Below are positions 53,162 to 61,915 of a stretch of DNA of 64,000 bases, piece by piece. This DNA is from an uncultured Bacteroidales bacterium (GTDB lineage: Bacteria > Bacteroidota > Bacteroidia > Bacteroidales > Bacteroidaceae), in NCBI GenBank assembly GCA_902787575.1, contig CADAGX010000015.1, positions 62,001-126,000 of the forward strand. The letters run 5' to 3'. Numbering within the stretch: the stretch's first letter is position 1; each line of letters opens with the position of its first letter. The position numbers and the translations under genes are program-made. The notes under the pieces are model-generated. The model searched no databases and was not told the origin of the DNA. It saw only the letters and a program-made list of their open reading frames with translations.

Positions 53162-55205
53162 TACATACGACACACCACACAATTGCACGCCGTTCGACAA
53201 AATTCGATTCGAGGATTACGAACCAGCCATGCGCGAAGGCATGAAACGCGAGCTGGAGGAAATCCAGAAGATACTCGACAATCCCGAGGAGGCCATGTTC
53301 CAAAACACGATTCTTCCGCGCACGGACGAACTACTGTCGCGTGTCACAACTGTGTTTTTCAACCTTCTCAGTGCAAATACCGACAGCCGGCTCGATGAGT
53401 TGGCACAGCGGATATCGCCTATTCTGACACAACACACCAACGAAATCCTGCTGAATCCGCAACTATTCGAACGTGTGAAACACGTGCGCGAGACTGCCCG
53501 AAACCTGGACAGCGAAGAGCAGATGCTGCTAAACAAGACGTTCGAGGCATTCGAGCGAAACGGCGCAAATCTGGCACCGGCCGACAAAATCCGGTTTACG
53601 AAGCTCGTAATGCAACTCTCGCGGCTGACACTGAAATTCAGTCAGAACTCGCTCAACGAAACTAAGGCCTACCAATTACATATAAAAGATAAGAAAAATC
53701 TGGCGGGACTTCACGACTCGGCCATCGAAGCCGCCGCACTGGCCGCCCGCGAGAGAGGAAAAAAAGGCTGGCTCTTTACGCTCGACGCGCCCAGCTACAA
53801 TGCTTTTATCACATACGCAGAAAACCGGCAACTGCGCGAGGAAATCTTCCGCGCAAAGAACACTTTGGGCACGAAGGAAGGCAAATACTGCAACCTCGCA
53901 GTTGCCAAACGTATTGTGAACCTGCGGCGCGAGATAGCTCAGCTGCTGGGATACAAAAACTACGCGCAGTATGTGCTTTCGCGCCGCATGGCCGGCAGCG
54001 AACAGGCTGTCACAGACCTGCTGCAACAGCTGCTTTCGGCCTATCTGCCCAAAGCACGCGAGGAAGTGCGCGAGGTGGAGCAACTGGCAAAGCGCCAGAT
54101 GGGCAAAGACTTCGTGCTGCAACCATGGGACTTTGCCTTCTACAGCCACAAACTGAAACTCGAGAAATACGACTTCGACGCAGAGGAATTTCGCCCGTAC
54201 CTGCAACTGGAGCGCGTGACACAGGGCGTTTTCGGGCTTGCCACACGATTGTACGGAATTTCCTTCAAGCGGAACACCGAGATACCGACCTATCATCCCG
54301 ACGTGGAGGCCTATGAAGTCTTCGACCGCGACGGCTCGTATCTGGCTGTACTATATGCCGACTTCTTCCCTCGCACGGGCAAACAGAGCGGCGCGTGGAT
54401 GACAAACTTCCAGGAACAATACGTCGATGCTCGCGGCGCCGACCATCGTCCGCACGTCAGCATCACGATGAATCTGACGAAACCGACCGCCGAAAAACCG
54501 TCGCTGCTCACACTTGACGAGGTTGAGACGTTCCTCCACGAATTCGGCCACGCGCTGCACGGAATGTTTTCACAGGTCAGATTCGAATCGCTGAGCGGCA
54601 CCAACGTGTATTGGGACTTCGTGGAACTGCCGTCGCAATTCATGGAAAACTTCCTTCTCGAGCCCGAATTCCTCAATTCCTTCGCGCGGCACTACGAGAC
54701 GGGACAGCCCGTACCCGACGATTTGATAGCCCGCGCCCGAATGAGTCGCAACTTCATGTGCGGATATTCGTGCGTCAGACAACTCAGTTTTGCGTTTCTC
54801 GACATGGCCTACTACACGCGGCAGAAACAGTTACGACAGGACGTACGCAAGTTTGAGCAAGCCGTCGGCCGCAAAACCCGCCTGTTGCCGCTGGTGAAAG
54901 AGGCTTGCATGACCACACAATTCGGGCATATTATGAGTGGCGGCTACGCGTCGGGATATTATTCCTACAAGTGGGCAGAAGTGCTCGATGCAGATGCTTT
55001 TGCATGTTTCCAAGAGGACGGAACTTTCAGCCCAAGGGTCGCAGCCCGATTCCGCGAGTGCATTCTCTCGCGCGGCGGGACGCAGGAACCGATGGAACTA
55101 TACGTCAAATTCCGCGGACAGAAGCCCACCATCGACGCTCTGCTGCGTCGCAACGGAATTGACACCAAGCAGAATAAAAAATACAAGACGCAAAAACATG
55201 GATAA
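53145..55205 (+). CDS. M3-family zinc metallopeptidase (oligopeptidase A/Dcp type)
   Basis: A 686-residue cytoplasmic oligopeptidase. The zinc motif HEFGH is at about 465-469 (FLHEFGHALHGMF), with a downstream Glu in the conserved FVELPSQFMENF. It lacks a signal peptide, so it probably degrades intracellular peptides; Dcp-type dipeptidyl-carboxypeptidase activity is equally possible. It overlaps the preceding Crp gene by 17 nt and the deaminase gene by 8 nt, a tightly packed operon. Confidence 0.93.
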   Translation: MNIFLNTYDTPHNCTPFDKIRFEDYEPAMREGMKRELEEIQKILDNPEEAMFQNTILPRTDELLSRVTTVFFNLLSANTDSRLDELAQRISPILTQHTNEILLNPQLFERVKHVRETARNLDSEEQMLLNKTFEAFERNGANLAPADKIRFTKLVMQLSRLTLKFSQNSLNETKAYQLHIKDKKNLAGLHDSAIEAAALAARERGKKGWLFTLDAPSYNAFITYAENRQLREEIFRAKNTLGTKEGKYCNLAVAKRIVNLRREIAQLLGYKNYAQYVLSRRMAGSEQAVTDLLQQLLSAYLPKAREEVREVEQLAKRQMGKDFVLQPWDFAFYSHKLKLEKYDFDAEEFRPYLQLERVTQGVFGLATRLYGISFKRNTEIPTYHPDVEAYEVFDRDGSYLAVLYADFFPRTGKQSGAWMTNFQEQYVDARGADHRPHVSITMNLTKPTAEKPSLLTLDEVETFLHEFGHALHGMFSQVRFESLSGTNVYWDFVELPSQFMENFLLEPEFLNSFARHYETGQPVPDDLIARARMSRNFMCGYSCVRQLSFAFLDMAYYTRQKQLRQDVRKFEQAVGRKTRLLPLVKEACMTTQFGHIMSGGYASGYYSYKWAEVLDADAFACFQEDGTFSPRVAARFRECILSRGGTQEPMELYVKFRGQKPTIDALLRRNGIDTKQNKKYKTQKHG

Positions 55206-55635
55206 GAAAGAGGCTTTCGATCGCCGCTACATGCGAATGGCGCAGATATGGAGCGCCAACAGCTACTGTACGCGCCGCAAAGTGGGTGCACTCGTAGTGA
55301 AGGAAAAAATGATTATCAGTGACGGATACAACGGAACGCCCTCTGGTTTCGAGAATATCTGCGAGGACGAAAACGGACTGACAAAGCCATATGTGCTGCA
55401 TGCCGAAGCCAACGCCATCACTAAGATAGCCCGCAGCGGAAATAACAGCGAGGGAAGTACGCTCTACGTCACGGACGCGCCGTGCATAGAATGTGCCAAA
55501 CTTATCATTCAGGCAGGCATCAAACGAGTTGTCTACAACAGGGAATATCGGTTGACGGACGGCGTAGAACTATTGCGACGTGCAGGCATCGAAGTGCTGC
55601 TGCTCGGATTGCCGGACGACACCTCAGAGATTTAG
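55198..55635 (+). CDS. Deoxycytidylate (dCMP) deaminase
   Basis: A 145-residue zinc enzyme making dUMP from dCMP for thymidylate synthesis. The zinc site is H-A-E (VLHAEANAI) plus APCIECAKL, and the N-terminal part carries the usual GYNGTPSGF segment of dCMP deaminases. The start at 55198 lies 8 nt inside the peptidase gene. Confidence 0.94.
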   Translation: MDKKEAFDRRYMRMAQIWSANSYCTRRKVGALVVKEKMIISDGYNGTPSGFENICEDENGLTKPYVLHAEANAITKIARSGNNSEGSTLYVTDAPCIECAKLIIQAGIKRVVYNREYRLTDGVELLRRAGIEVLLLGLPDDTSEI

Positions 55636-55659
55636 TTTTCCACCAGCAAAATAGAAAAG

Positions 55660-57345
55660 ATGAACAACAAATCGCGTTTCACTCCGCTGCTACTTGCGCT
55701 CTGCGTGATAGGCGGCATTTTTGTCGGCACGTTCTACGCCAATCATTTCGCAGGCAACCGGCTGAAGATTATCACTACGGGCTCGAACAAACTGAACTAT
55801 CTTTTGCAACTGATAGACAATAATTACGTGGATTCTGTGGATGTCTCTAAACTTGTGGAAGATGCAATGCCGCAAATCCTCAGCGAGCTGGATCCGCACA
55901 GCAGCTACATCAGCGCAGATGACGCGCAGGAAGCCGAAGAAGACCTGAAGGGAAGTTTCAGCGGCATCGGAGTCAGCTTCACGATGGAGCGCGACACGGT
56001 GAATGTGATGTCTGTCATAAAGGGTGGCCCGGCCGAGAAAGTTGGAATACTCGCCGGAGACCGCATCGTGACGGCCGACACAACTTCGCTGGTGGGCATG
56101 GAAAACACAGATGTGATGCACCATCTGAAGGGCGTGAAGGGCACGAACGTGCGCCTTGGCATCAAGCGACACGGCACGCGTGAGCTGATATACTTCAATG
56201 TGGTGCGTGGCGACATAACTGTGACGAGCATCGACGCCAGTTACATGATTGACGCAACGACAGGTTACATTCGAGTGAAAAATTTTGGCGAGCAGACTTA
56301 CGCAGAAATGCTGGTGGCGCTGGCAAAATTGAGCGTCGAGAATATGGAAAACCTCATTGTGGATTTGCGCGGCAACAGGGGCGGATACATGCACATAGCC
56401 ATACAAATGGTAAATGAGTTCCTTCCCAAAAATCGTCTGATAGTTTACACCGAGGGCCGCAAGAGTGCGCGCGAAGATTTTCGCAGCGACGGCCGCGGTT
56501 CGTTTCAACGTTTGCCGCTTGTGGTGTTGCTCGACGAAGGTAGCGCCAGCGCGAGCGAGATTTTTGCAGGTGCCATTCAGGACAACGACCGCGGAACGGT
56601 GGTAGGACGCCGTTCGTTTGGCAAAGGCTTGGTGCAGCAACCGATGAATTTCCGCGACGGCAGTGTGGTGCGACTCACGGTGGCGCGCTACTACACACCC
56701 AGCGGCCGCTGTATTCAGAAGTACTACGAGAGCGGTCACGACGAAGAATACGAGAACGAACTGCTTGCGCGCTACGAACGCGGTGAATTTTTCTCGCAGG
56801 ACAGCATAAAACAGAACGGACCAGAGTACAAGACCAGCATAGGACGCACGGTTTACGGCGGCGGAGGCATCATGCCCGACATTTTCATACCCGACGACAC
56901 GACGGGCGTCACGTCGTACTACCGCGAAGCGCTTTTAACCGGTCTCATACGGCAGTTCGCATTCCAATATACGGACGAAAACCGCGCAAAACTCGAGAAT
57001 TACAAGTCCACACGGGAACTGGAATCTTACCTACGCCGCCAGAACCTGCTCGAAAAGTTTGCGCAATTTGGCGAAAAGCACGACTTGCGCCGCCGAAACC
57101 TGATGCTGCAGAAAAGCCGCGCGCTCTTCGAGCGGAATATCTACGGCAACATCATTTACAATGCACGCGAGATGCAGGACTACATCGAGTTTCTCAACGA
57201 GGACGACCCGGCCGTGCTGAAGGCATTGGAACTGCTGCGCGAAGGAAAGTCCGTGCCACAGCTCGAGGAGTCGGACGACGCAGAGACTACGAAGAAAGTA
57301 GCTTGCGCCACGCTGAAGGCTGCCGCTCACATATTCTGCGCTTGA
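55660..57345 (+). CDS. S41-family C-terminal processing peptidase (CtpA-like)
   Basis: A 561-residue periplasmic serine protease with an N-terminal anchor (LLALCVIGGIFVGTFYA), a PDZ domain (about 85-170: GSFSGIGVSFTME, GPAEKVGILAGDRI), the Ser/Lys catalytic dyad in DEGSASASEIFAGA and GRRSFGKGLVQ, and an extra helical C-terminal third. It cleaves hydrophobic C-termini of envelope proteins. It is the last gene of the operon starting at the Crp regulator; a repeat array with a terminator follows. Confidence 0.94.
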   Translation: MNNKSRFTPLLLALCVIGGIFVGTFYANHFAGNRLKIITTGSNKLNYLLQLIDNNYVDSVDVSKLVEDAMPQILSELDPHSSYISADDAQEAEEDLKGSFSGIGVSFTMERDTVNVMSVIKGGPAEKVGILAGDRIVTADTTSLVGMENTDVMHHLKGVKGTNVRLGIKRHGTRELIYFNVVRGDITVTSIDASYMIDATTGYIRVKNFGEQTYAEMLVALAKLSVENMENLIVDLRGNRGGYMHIAIQMVNEFLPKNRLIVYTEGRKSAREDFRSDGRGSFQRLPLVVLLDEGSASASEIFAGAIQDNDRGTVVGRRSFGKGLVQQPMNFRDGSVVRLTVARYYTPSGRCIQKYYESGHDEEYENELLARYERGEFFSQDSIKQNGPEYKTSIGRTVYGGGGIMPDIFIPDDTTGVTSYYREALLTGLIRQFAFQYTDENRAKLENYKSTRELESYLRRQNLLEKFAQFGEKHDLRRRNLMLQKSRALFERNIYGNIIYNAREMQDYIEFLNEDDPAVLKALELLREGKSVPQLEESDDAETTKKVACATLKAAAHIFCA

Positions 57346-57357
57346 CAGCCGAGACGC

Positions 57358-57449
57358 CACCGTGTGGCAAGAAAAAAACTACGTGTAGTTTTGCTCGAAA
57401 CTACACGTCGTTTTTCGTCATGCGACGCGTCGCAATTTTCAATGCGACG
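57358..57449. repeat. 22-bp phased CACGT array 10
   Basis: Cores CGTGTGG (57361), CGTGTAG (57382), CACGTCG (57404), CGCGTCG (57426) and the start of a fifth at 57448. Spacing is 21, 22, 22 and 22 bp. The array ends exactly at the stop codon of the convergent FAD oxidoreductase. Confidence 0.88.
57375..57415. terminator. Bidirectional terminator hairpin
   Basis: A 17-bp stem with one mismatch (57375-57391 with 57398-57414) and a 6-nt loop, flanked by A-rich and T-rich runs. It is formed by two opposed array units. Confidence 0.85.
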
Positions 57450-59045
57450 TTACTTAATCTCAGCAAAGCGCTGCATCACCTCCTCGTGACTGACGTGCTG
57501 CACCACCCCATTGCACTTACGAATAGCCAAACTGGCTGCGATGGCCGCGCTTTCGCCCAGCACCATGAAGACCGGCTCCATGCGGATGCTGCCATACGCA
57601 ATGTGCGAGGCCGAAAGACACACGGGAACCAGCAGGTTGCAGGCTTCCGCCTCAAACGGAGTGATGCTCCGATACGACACGCCGTAGGCTCCCGGCAGCC
57701 GAATCTGCACGTCGCCCTCGTTTTTCACCATTCCATTCACCACATAGCGACCCGTGTTGTGCGAGTCCATATTGTATGCCGCCCAGCCCACAGCGTCCGA
57801 AACAGGCGCTTTCTCGCGCAGGCAGTCGCCTTGCGTCATAACGTATGGCCCAACCATGCGGCGCGACTCGCGGATGTAGAGCTGTGGCGTAAAGTGTCCG
57901 TGCTCTTCGTATTCGTCGCGCGGCAGGCCCCACTCGCCAATCTCGCGCCTCACAAATTCAGGCACACGCGCATCGTGACCGACAAAGTAGAGCAGCCCCA
58001 GCGTGTAGTCGAGGTGGGCGCGATGCAGGCGCTCGCGCTTCTTGTAGCTCGCCTCGGGGTAATCCCAGTTCTCGCCTATCATGTCGGTGCTAAACGCACC
58101 GTTGTTGTTCACATCCGTCTTGTTGTTTGGCATACGGTCCCACTTGAAACAATCGTTCAGTCCGCGCCACGGCTGCACTTCTTTCAGGCGGAGCAGCAAC
58201 TCGTAGCGTGTGGAATCGTAGCGGGCAGGGCGAGTAATCGGCAAGCGATTGGCCGGATCGTTTGTCAACGTGAGGCGAAAATTATACGCCTGCACGCGTT
58301 TGTCGGCCTGCCCCGTCTGTCCCATCTCGCCCGGCAGTATGCCATAGAGAAGGCCGCTGGCCGGATTTCCCTTTTCGACGTACGGATCCACGCCGTCGGG
58401 GAATTGATGTTTGTCGCGCATCTGCAGGCCATTGTAACTCTCGCCGTACGTAGCACTGCTCTCGCGGCCCACCACATACGAAACGCCGGCACGCGCCATC
58501 AGGTCTCCCTCGTAACTACAATCGATGAAGACCTTGGCACGGACCGTTGCGCGACGCTGTTTCACTCGTTTCGACGCACGTTCGAGTGTGATTTCGCGTA
58601 GTCGGTTTTCTTTTTTCACCACTTTGCAAATGCGGCGCGACATGGTCACATCCACACCTGACGCCTGCAACATCTGACGATACACGCTGAGAGCCACCTT
58701 GGGTTCGAACTTGAAAACTGGAGCATCCGCACCATAGCATTTTCCGACTCGGCTGTAGAAATCCAGCGCCAGGCCTTTGATAATTTCCACGCGACCTATG
58801 TCAGTGAAGCCCAGCCCGCCGGCCGTAAGTCCGCCGATGCGTTCGCCCGGTTCCACAAGCAGGACAGAGCAACCTTCGTGACGCGCCGTAATGGCAGCAA
58901 TGATGCCTGCCGACGTGGCACCATACACGCACACATCCACATCGCTCACACGCGGCAAGTCATCCCAACGCTCTTGGGAAAACAACAAACAAGGCACGCA
59001 AAACACCATACCGCATGCCACAAAAAGATTTCTGAAAGCTTTCAT
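57450..59045 (-). CDS. Secreted FAD-dependent oxidoreductase (FAD_oxidored family)
   Basis: A 531-residue exported protein with a signal peptide (VFCVPCLLFSQ). The dinucleotide-binding motif CVYGATSAGIIAAITA is followed by VEPGERIGGLTAGGLG, and the catalytic middle has CSYEGDLMARAGVSY. Bacteroidales PUL-associated proteins of this type are often labelled FAD-dependent oxidoreductase or xanthan-lyase-like. The substrate is unknown. ATG 59045 gives the proper signal peptide. Confidence 0.9.
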   Translation of the reverse strand: MKAFRNLFVACGMVFCVPCLLFSQERWDDLPRVSDVDVCVYGATSAGIIAAITARHEGCSVLLVEPGERIGGLTAGGLGFTDIGRVEIIKGLALDFYSRVGKCYGADAPVFKFEPKVALSVYRQMLQASGVDVTMSRRICKVVKKENRLREITLERASKRVKQRRATVRAKVFIDCSYEGDLMARAGVSYVVGRESSATYGESYNGLQMRDKHQFPDGVDPYVEKGNPASGLLYGILPGEMGQTGQADKRVQAYNFRLTLTNDPANRLPITRPARYDSTRYELLLRLKEVQPWRGLNDCFKWDRMPNNKTDVNNNGAFSTDMIGENWDYPEASYKKRERLHRAHLDYTLGLLYFVGHDARVPEFVRREIGEWGLPRDEYEEHGHFTPQLYIRESRRMVGPYVMTQGDCLREKAPVSDAVGWAAYNMDSHNTGRYVVNGMVKNEGDVQIRLPGAYGVSYRSITPFEAEACNLLVPVCLSASHIAYGSIRMEPVFMVLGESAAIAASLAIRKCNGVVQHVSHEEVMQRFAEIK

Positions 59046-59073
59046 ACTGATATCTCCTTTTGATTTCACCATG

Positions 59074-59103
59074 CAAAGATACGAAAAAAATCATTGAAAC
59101 AAA
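59074..59103 (-). promoter_or_regulatory. Promoter of the FAD oxidoreductase
   Basis: TTTG (59100-59103), 18-nt spacer, TATCTTTG (59074-59081), 28 nt before the ATG. Confidence 0.7.
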
Positions 59104-59172
59104 GAAAAAGAATATCGACAGCAGAAAAAAGAAAAAGGAGAGCGAAGCATTGCTCCACTCTCCTTTCGCATT

Positions 59173-59257
59173 TGGTGCCCAGAACAGGACTCGAACCTGC
59201 ACGCCTCGCGGCACACGCACCTGAAACGTGCGCGTCTACCAATTCCGCCACCTGGGC
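59173..59257 (-). tRNA. tRNA-Leu (CAG), copy 1
   Basis: Type II tRNA with a long variable arm, anticodon CAG, acceptor GCCCAGG/TCTGGGC. CCA is encoded (59173-59175). The body is identical to the copy at 59454-59535. It is the last gene of the cluster. Confidence 0.93.
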
Positions 59258-59267
59258 AAAAATTTTG

Positions 59268-59310
59268 AGCGGCAAACGAGACTCGAACTCGCGACCTGAG
59301 CTATTGCCGC
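59268..59310 (-). pseudogene. tRNA-Gly remnant with a 30-nt internal deletion
   Basis: Identical to the intact tRNA-Gly (59549-59621) at both ends: full acceptor stem, complete T arm and the 5' half of the D stem. It lacks the 30 nt covering the D loop, the other D-stem half and the whole anticodon arm. It cannot decode but could fold as an acceptor/T-arm minihelix. Confidence 0.9.
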
Positions 59311-59331
59311 AAATGAAGGAAACCACAGCCG

Positions 59332-59414
59332 TGAAGAGGAGGAGACTCGAACTCCCACGTCGCAATGACACTACCACCTCAAAGTAGCGCGTCTACCAAT
59401 TCCGCCACCTCTCC
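59332..59414 (-). tRNA. tRNA-Leu (GAG)
   Basis: Type II cloverleaf: acceptor GGAGAGG/CCTCTTC (G2-U71 wobble), anticodon GAG, long variable arm, discriminator A, no encoded CCA. Confidence 0.92.
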
Positions 59415-59453
59415 GTAACTTTTCCTTCGTGACACTGCATAAATATTTTTTCG

Positions 59454-59535
59454 TGCCCAGAACAGGACTCGAACCTGCACGCCTCGCGGCACACGCACCT
59501 GAAACGTGCGCGTCTACCAATTCCGCCACCTGGGC
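59454..59535 (-). tRNA. tRNA-Leu (CAG), copy 2
   Basis: Sequence identical to copy 1 over 82 nt, anticodon CAG. Here CCA is not encoded. It lies 13 nt downstream of tRNA-Gly. Confidence 0.93.
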
Positions 59536-59548
59536 TTTCGCACGCGGG

Positions 59549-59621
<73 letters not shown>

Positions 59622-59695
59622 AAATGCGCGCAGGATTTACGCAGTGTTATGTCATAATTTCAATTCTCAAAGCCAATTCCGCTGAATTGCGAGTG

Positions 59696-59727
59696 CAAAA
59701 TTATATCTTTTTCGTGTAATGGCCAAA
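59696..59727 (-). promoter_or_regulatory. Promoter of the tRNA cluster
   Basis: TTTG (59724-59727), 20-nt spacer, TAATTTTG (59696-59703). It can drive Gly, Leu(CAG), Leu(GAG), the remnant and the second Leu(CAG) as one transcript. Confidence 0.75.
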
Positions 59728-59780
59728 GGTTTCACGAGTTTTTTTCTACAAAAATGCACTTTGTAGCGCAGAAACTGCGG

Positions 59781-60920
59781 TCAGTCCATACGCAGACGAT
59801 AGTCGTCGTACGTAAAACGACGTAGCAGTTCGCGAGTTCCGTCGAGGTGCTCAAAGCAGATGTCAGGGTGCGTAATGCCGTTGAAGACGTTTGTCTTCAC
59901 AGTTGTGTAGTGCAGCATGTCCTCGAAGATAACCTCGTCTCCCACCTCGAGGGCCTTCGGAAATCGCCAACATCCCATGTAGTCTCCGCTCAGGCAGCTG
60001 TTGCCGCCAAGCCGGTAAACGTTAGCCTCCGAATTCTTGCCTGCATAATCTGCAGGCAGCGACTGCGCGCCGCGAACTGCGGGCTGATACGGCATCTCGA
60101 GGCAGTCGGGCATATGACAGGTGAAGGACGTGTTAAGGATGGCGGTGCGTATGCCATGATTCTCCACCACGTCCACCACCTCAGCATGCAGCGCGCCGGT
60201 TTGCCAGGCAAAGGCGCTGCCGGGTTCGAGTATGACACGCAGATTTGGGTATCGCGCGCGCACGTTCCTTATTATATTAACTAACGTTTCTAAATTGTAC
60301 CCTTGTCGCGTCATCAGATGGCCGCCGCCAAGATTGAGCCAGCGAAGCTTGGGCAGCCAGCGTCCGAAGCGTGCTTCGAGGTGTTGCCACGTGTTGGCGA
60401 GCGACTCGGCGCTGCTCTCGCAGTGACAATGACAGTGAAATCCTTCTATCTCCGACGGCAGAATGTCGGGCATCTGACTGGCCAGAACTCCGAAACGACT
60501 GCCCGGCGCACAAGGATTATACAGCTCGGTCTCTATCTCGCTATACTCGGGATTCACGCGGATGCCGCACGAAATGTGGCGTTCGAAGGCTCGCACCTGC
60601 GGCAAGAAACGCTCGAACTGCGAGAAACTATTAAACGTAATGTGGCTGCTGCACGACATAATGGTGGGAAACTCCTCGTCGCAGTACGCCGGCGAATAGG
60701 TGTGCGCCAAACTTCCGAACTCGTTTTTGGCAAGAAGCGCCTCACAAAGTGAACTGGCTGTCGTGGCGGAAATATATTCGCGGAACAGTGGGAAGGTCTT
60801 CCACAACGCGTAAGCTTTAAACGCCAATATAATCTCAGCTCCGCTGCGGGCTGCGACATCGCGGATTAGCGAGAGGTTGCGCCGCAAAAGGCGCTCTTCG
60901 AGAAGATAAAACAGCCTCAT
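59781..60920 (-). CDS. nspC: Carboxynorspermidine decarboxylase
   Basis: A PLP enzyme of the alanine-racemase/ornithine decarboxylase fold that decarboxylates carboxyspermidine or carboxynorspermidine in the alternative polyamine pathway. The 379-residue protein has the cofactor lysine K35 in LAFKAYALWK, GFHCHCHCESSAESL, LNLGGGHLMTRQGY, and the C-terminal EDMLHYTTVKTNVFNG. The dehydrogenase partner is not in the window. The start overlaps the stop of the PCMD gene (TGATG), an unexpected neighbour. Confidence 0.94.
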   Translation of the reverse strand: MRLFYLLEERLLRRNLSLIRDVAARSGAEIILAFKAYALWKTFPLFREYISATTASSLCEALLAKNEFGSLAHTYSPAYCDEEFPTIMSCSSHITFNSFSQFERFLPQVRAFERHISCGIRVNPEYSEIETELYNPCAPGSRFGVLASQMPDILPSEIEGFHCHCHCESSAESLANTWQHLEARFGRWLPKLRWLNLGGGHLMTRQGYNLETLVNIIRNVRARYPNLRVILEPGSAFAWQTGALHAEVVDVVENHGIRTAILNTSFTCHMPDCLEMPYQPAVRGAQSLPADYAGKNSEANVYRLGGNSCLSGDYMGCWRFPKALEVGDEVIFEDMLHYTTVKTNVFNGITHPDICFEHLDGTRELLRRFTYDDYRLRMD

Positions 60921-61885
60921 CAGAATACCATTTTTACGTTGTCAATCCAGATGGTGTTGCCCTCTGCACCGATATAGGCACCGCCGTAACTGCTGTCAAT
61001 CTTGAGTATCAGATGAGTCGGCTGTTCGTCCTTTTCGGCCCACCCCTCTTCGTTAATCGGGACGTTGCGGCCAGCACTGTTCAGTGCATAGAATTGTCGT
61101 TCGCCGGCTACGAGTCCCATCCAGTTTTTGTAGAACGGTTCGCCAGTGATGTCGCCGTAGTGAATCCGAAACTCCTTGCCGTTAATCCAGCCGTCTGTCG
61201 ACTGGCCGAAACGTACAATGGCCGTCCCGACGCGCAGCGCGTGCAGTTTTCCGTCTGCGTCTTCCCAGCGCTTCTGCAGCAGACACACCATCTCGGCCAT
61301 GTCCTTGCCGGGAATCGTTTTCGTACGCGAAAAGCCAGTCTCGCGAACGCGGTCGGGAGCGTCCGACGCCTGATAGCGATAATCCATCTTGACGGCCTTT
61401 GGACGACGCGTGTAAGGAATGCCGACATTTATCTTCGACATGGGATTTTTGGAACTTGTTATCGGTTCGAGCATCGTGCCAAGATAGATGCTGCCAGCCG
61501 CCATGACACTGATATTGACGATGCCAATGGCCTTACAGCGCACGATATGCGAACAGAGTTTTACGCACTTTCCGCTGCCGTGCGTGTCGGGATATACCGA
61601 GACATTCGTCTTTACCACGCCGGCAACCTTGGCATACACATTGCTGTTGGCCCACGGGCTGCCGCCCATGTTTGAAAACGCGCGTGCGCCGTCGAAAGTT
61701 CCCTCGGGCCCCACTTCGTAAAGTGTCTGTGTCTTGCCGCCAACGAGGACGCTCTCCTTTATATGGCGAGTAATCCACGAGTCGAAATCGCCAAACTTCA
61801 GCAGTTCTTCCTCGGCCGCAAGCGGCATGGACGAAGCAGCAAGGCCGAGTGTCAGAAGGATGCCTCTAAGAATTCTTTTTCTCAT
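60920..61885 (-). CDS. PCMD-domain (putative carbohydrate metabolism) secreted protein
   Basis: A 321-residue exported protein with a signal peptide (SSMPLAAEEE). The body matches the PCMD pattern: FGDFDSWITRH at the start, WANSNVYAKV, GKCVKLCSHI, AAGSIYLGTML, and a final beta strand IWIDNVKMVF. Such proteins are surface-exposed and presumed glycan-binding, but this is not proven. It lies 30 nt after the barrel gene and is coupled to nspC. Confidence 0.85.
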   Translation of the reverse strand: MRKRILRGILLTLGLAASSMPLAAEEELLKFGDFDSWITRHIKESVLVGGKTQTLYEVGPEGTFDGARAFSNMGGSPWANSNVYAKVAGVVKTNVSVYPDTHGSGKCVKLCSHIVRCKAIGIVNISVMAAGSIYLGTMLEPITSSKNPMSKINVGIPYTRRPKAVKMDYRYQASDAPDRVRETGFSRTKTIPGKDMAEMVCLLQKRWEDADGKLHALRVGTAIVRFGQSTDGWINGKEFRIHYGDITGEPFYKNWMGLVAGERQFYALNSAGRNVPINEEGWAEKDEQPTHLILKIDSSYGGAYIGAEGNTIWIDNVKMVF

Positions 61886-61915
61886 ATCTTCAATATTATA
61901 TTTTACGTTCGTCTG

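Noticed and set aside
51148-59045. A polysaccharide utilisation locus around GH43 and the FAD oxidoreductase
   Set aside because: No SusC/SusD pair, hybrid two-component system or sulfatase is present; the genes between are general peptidase and nucleotide genes.
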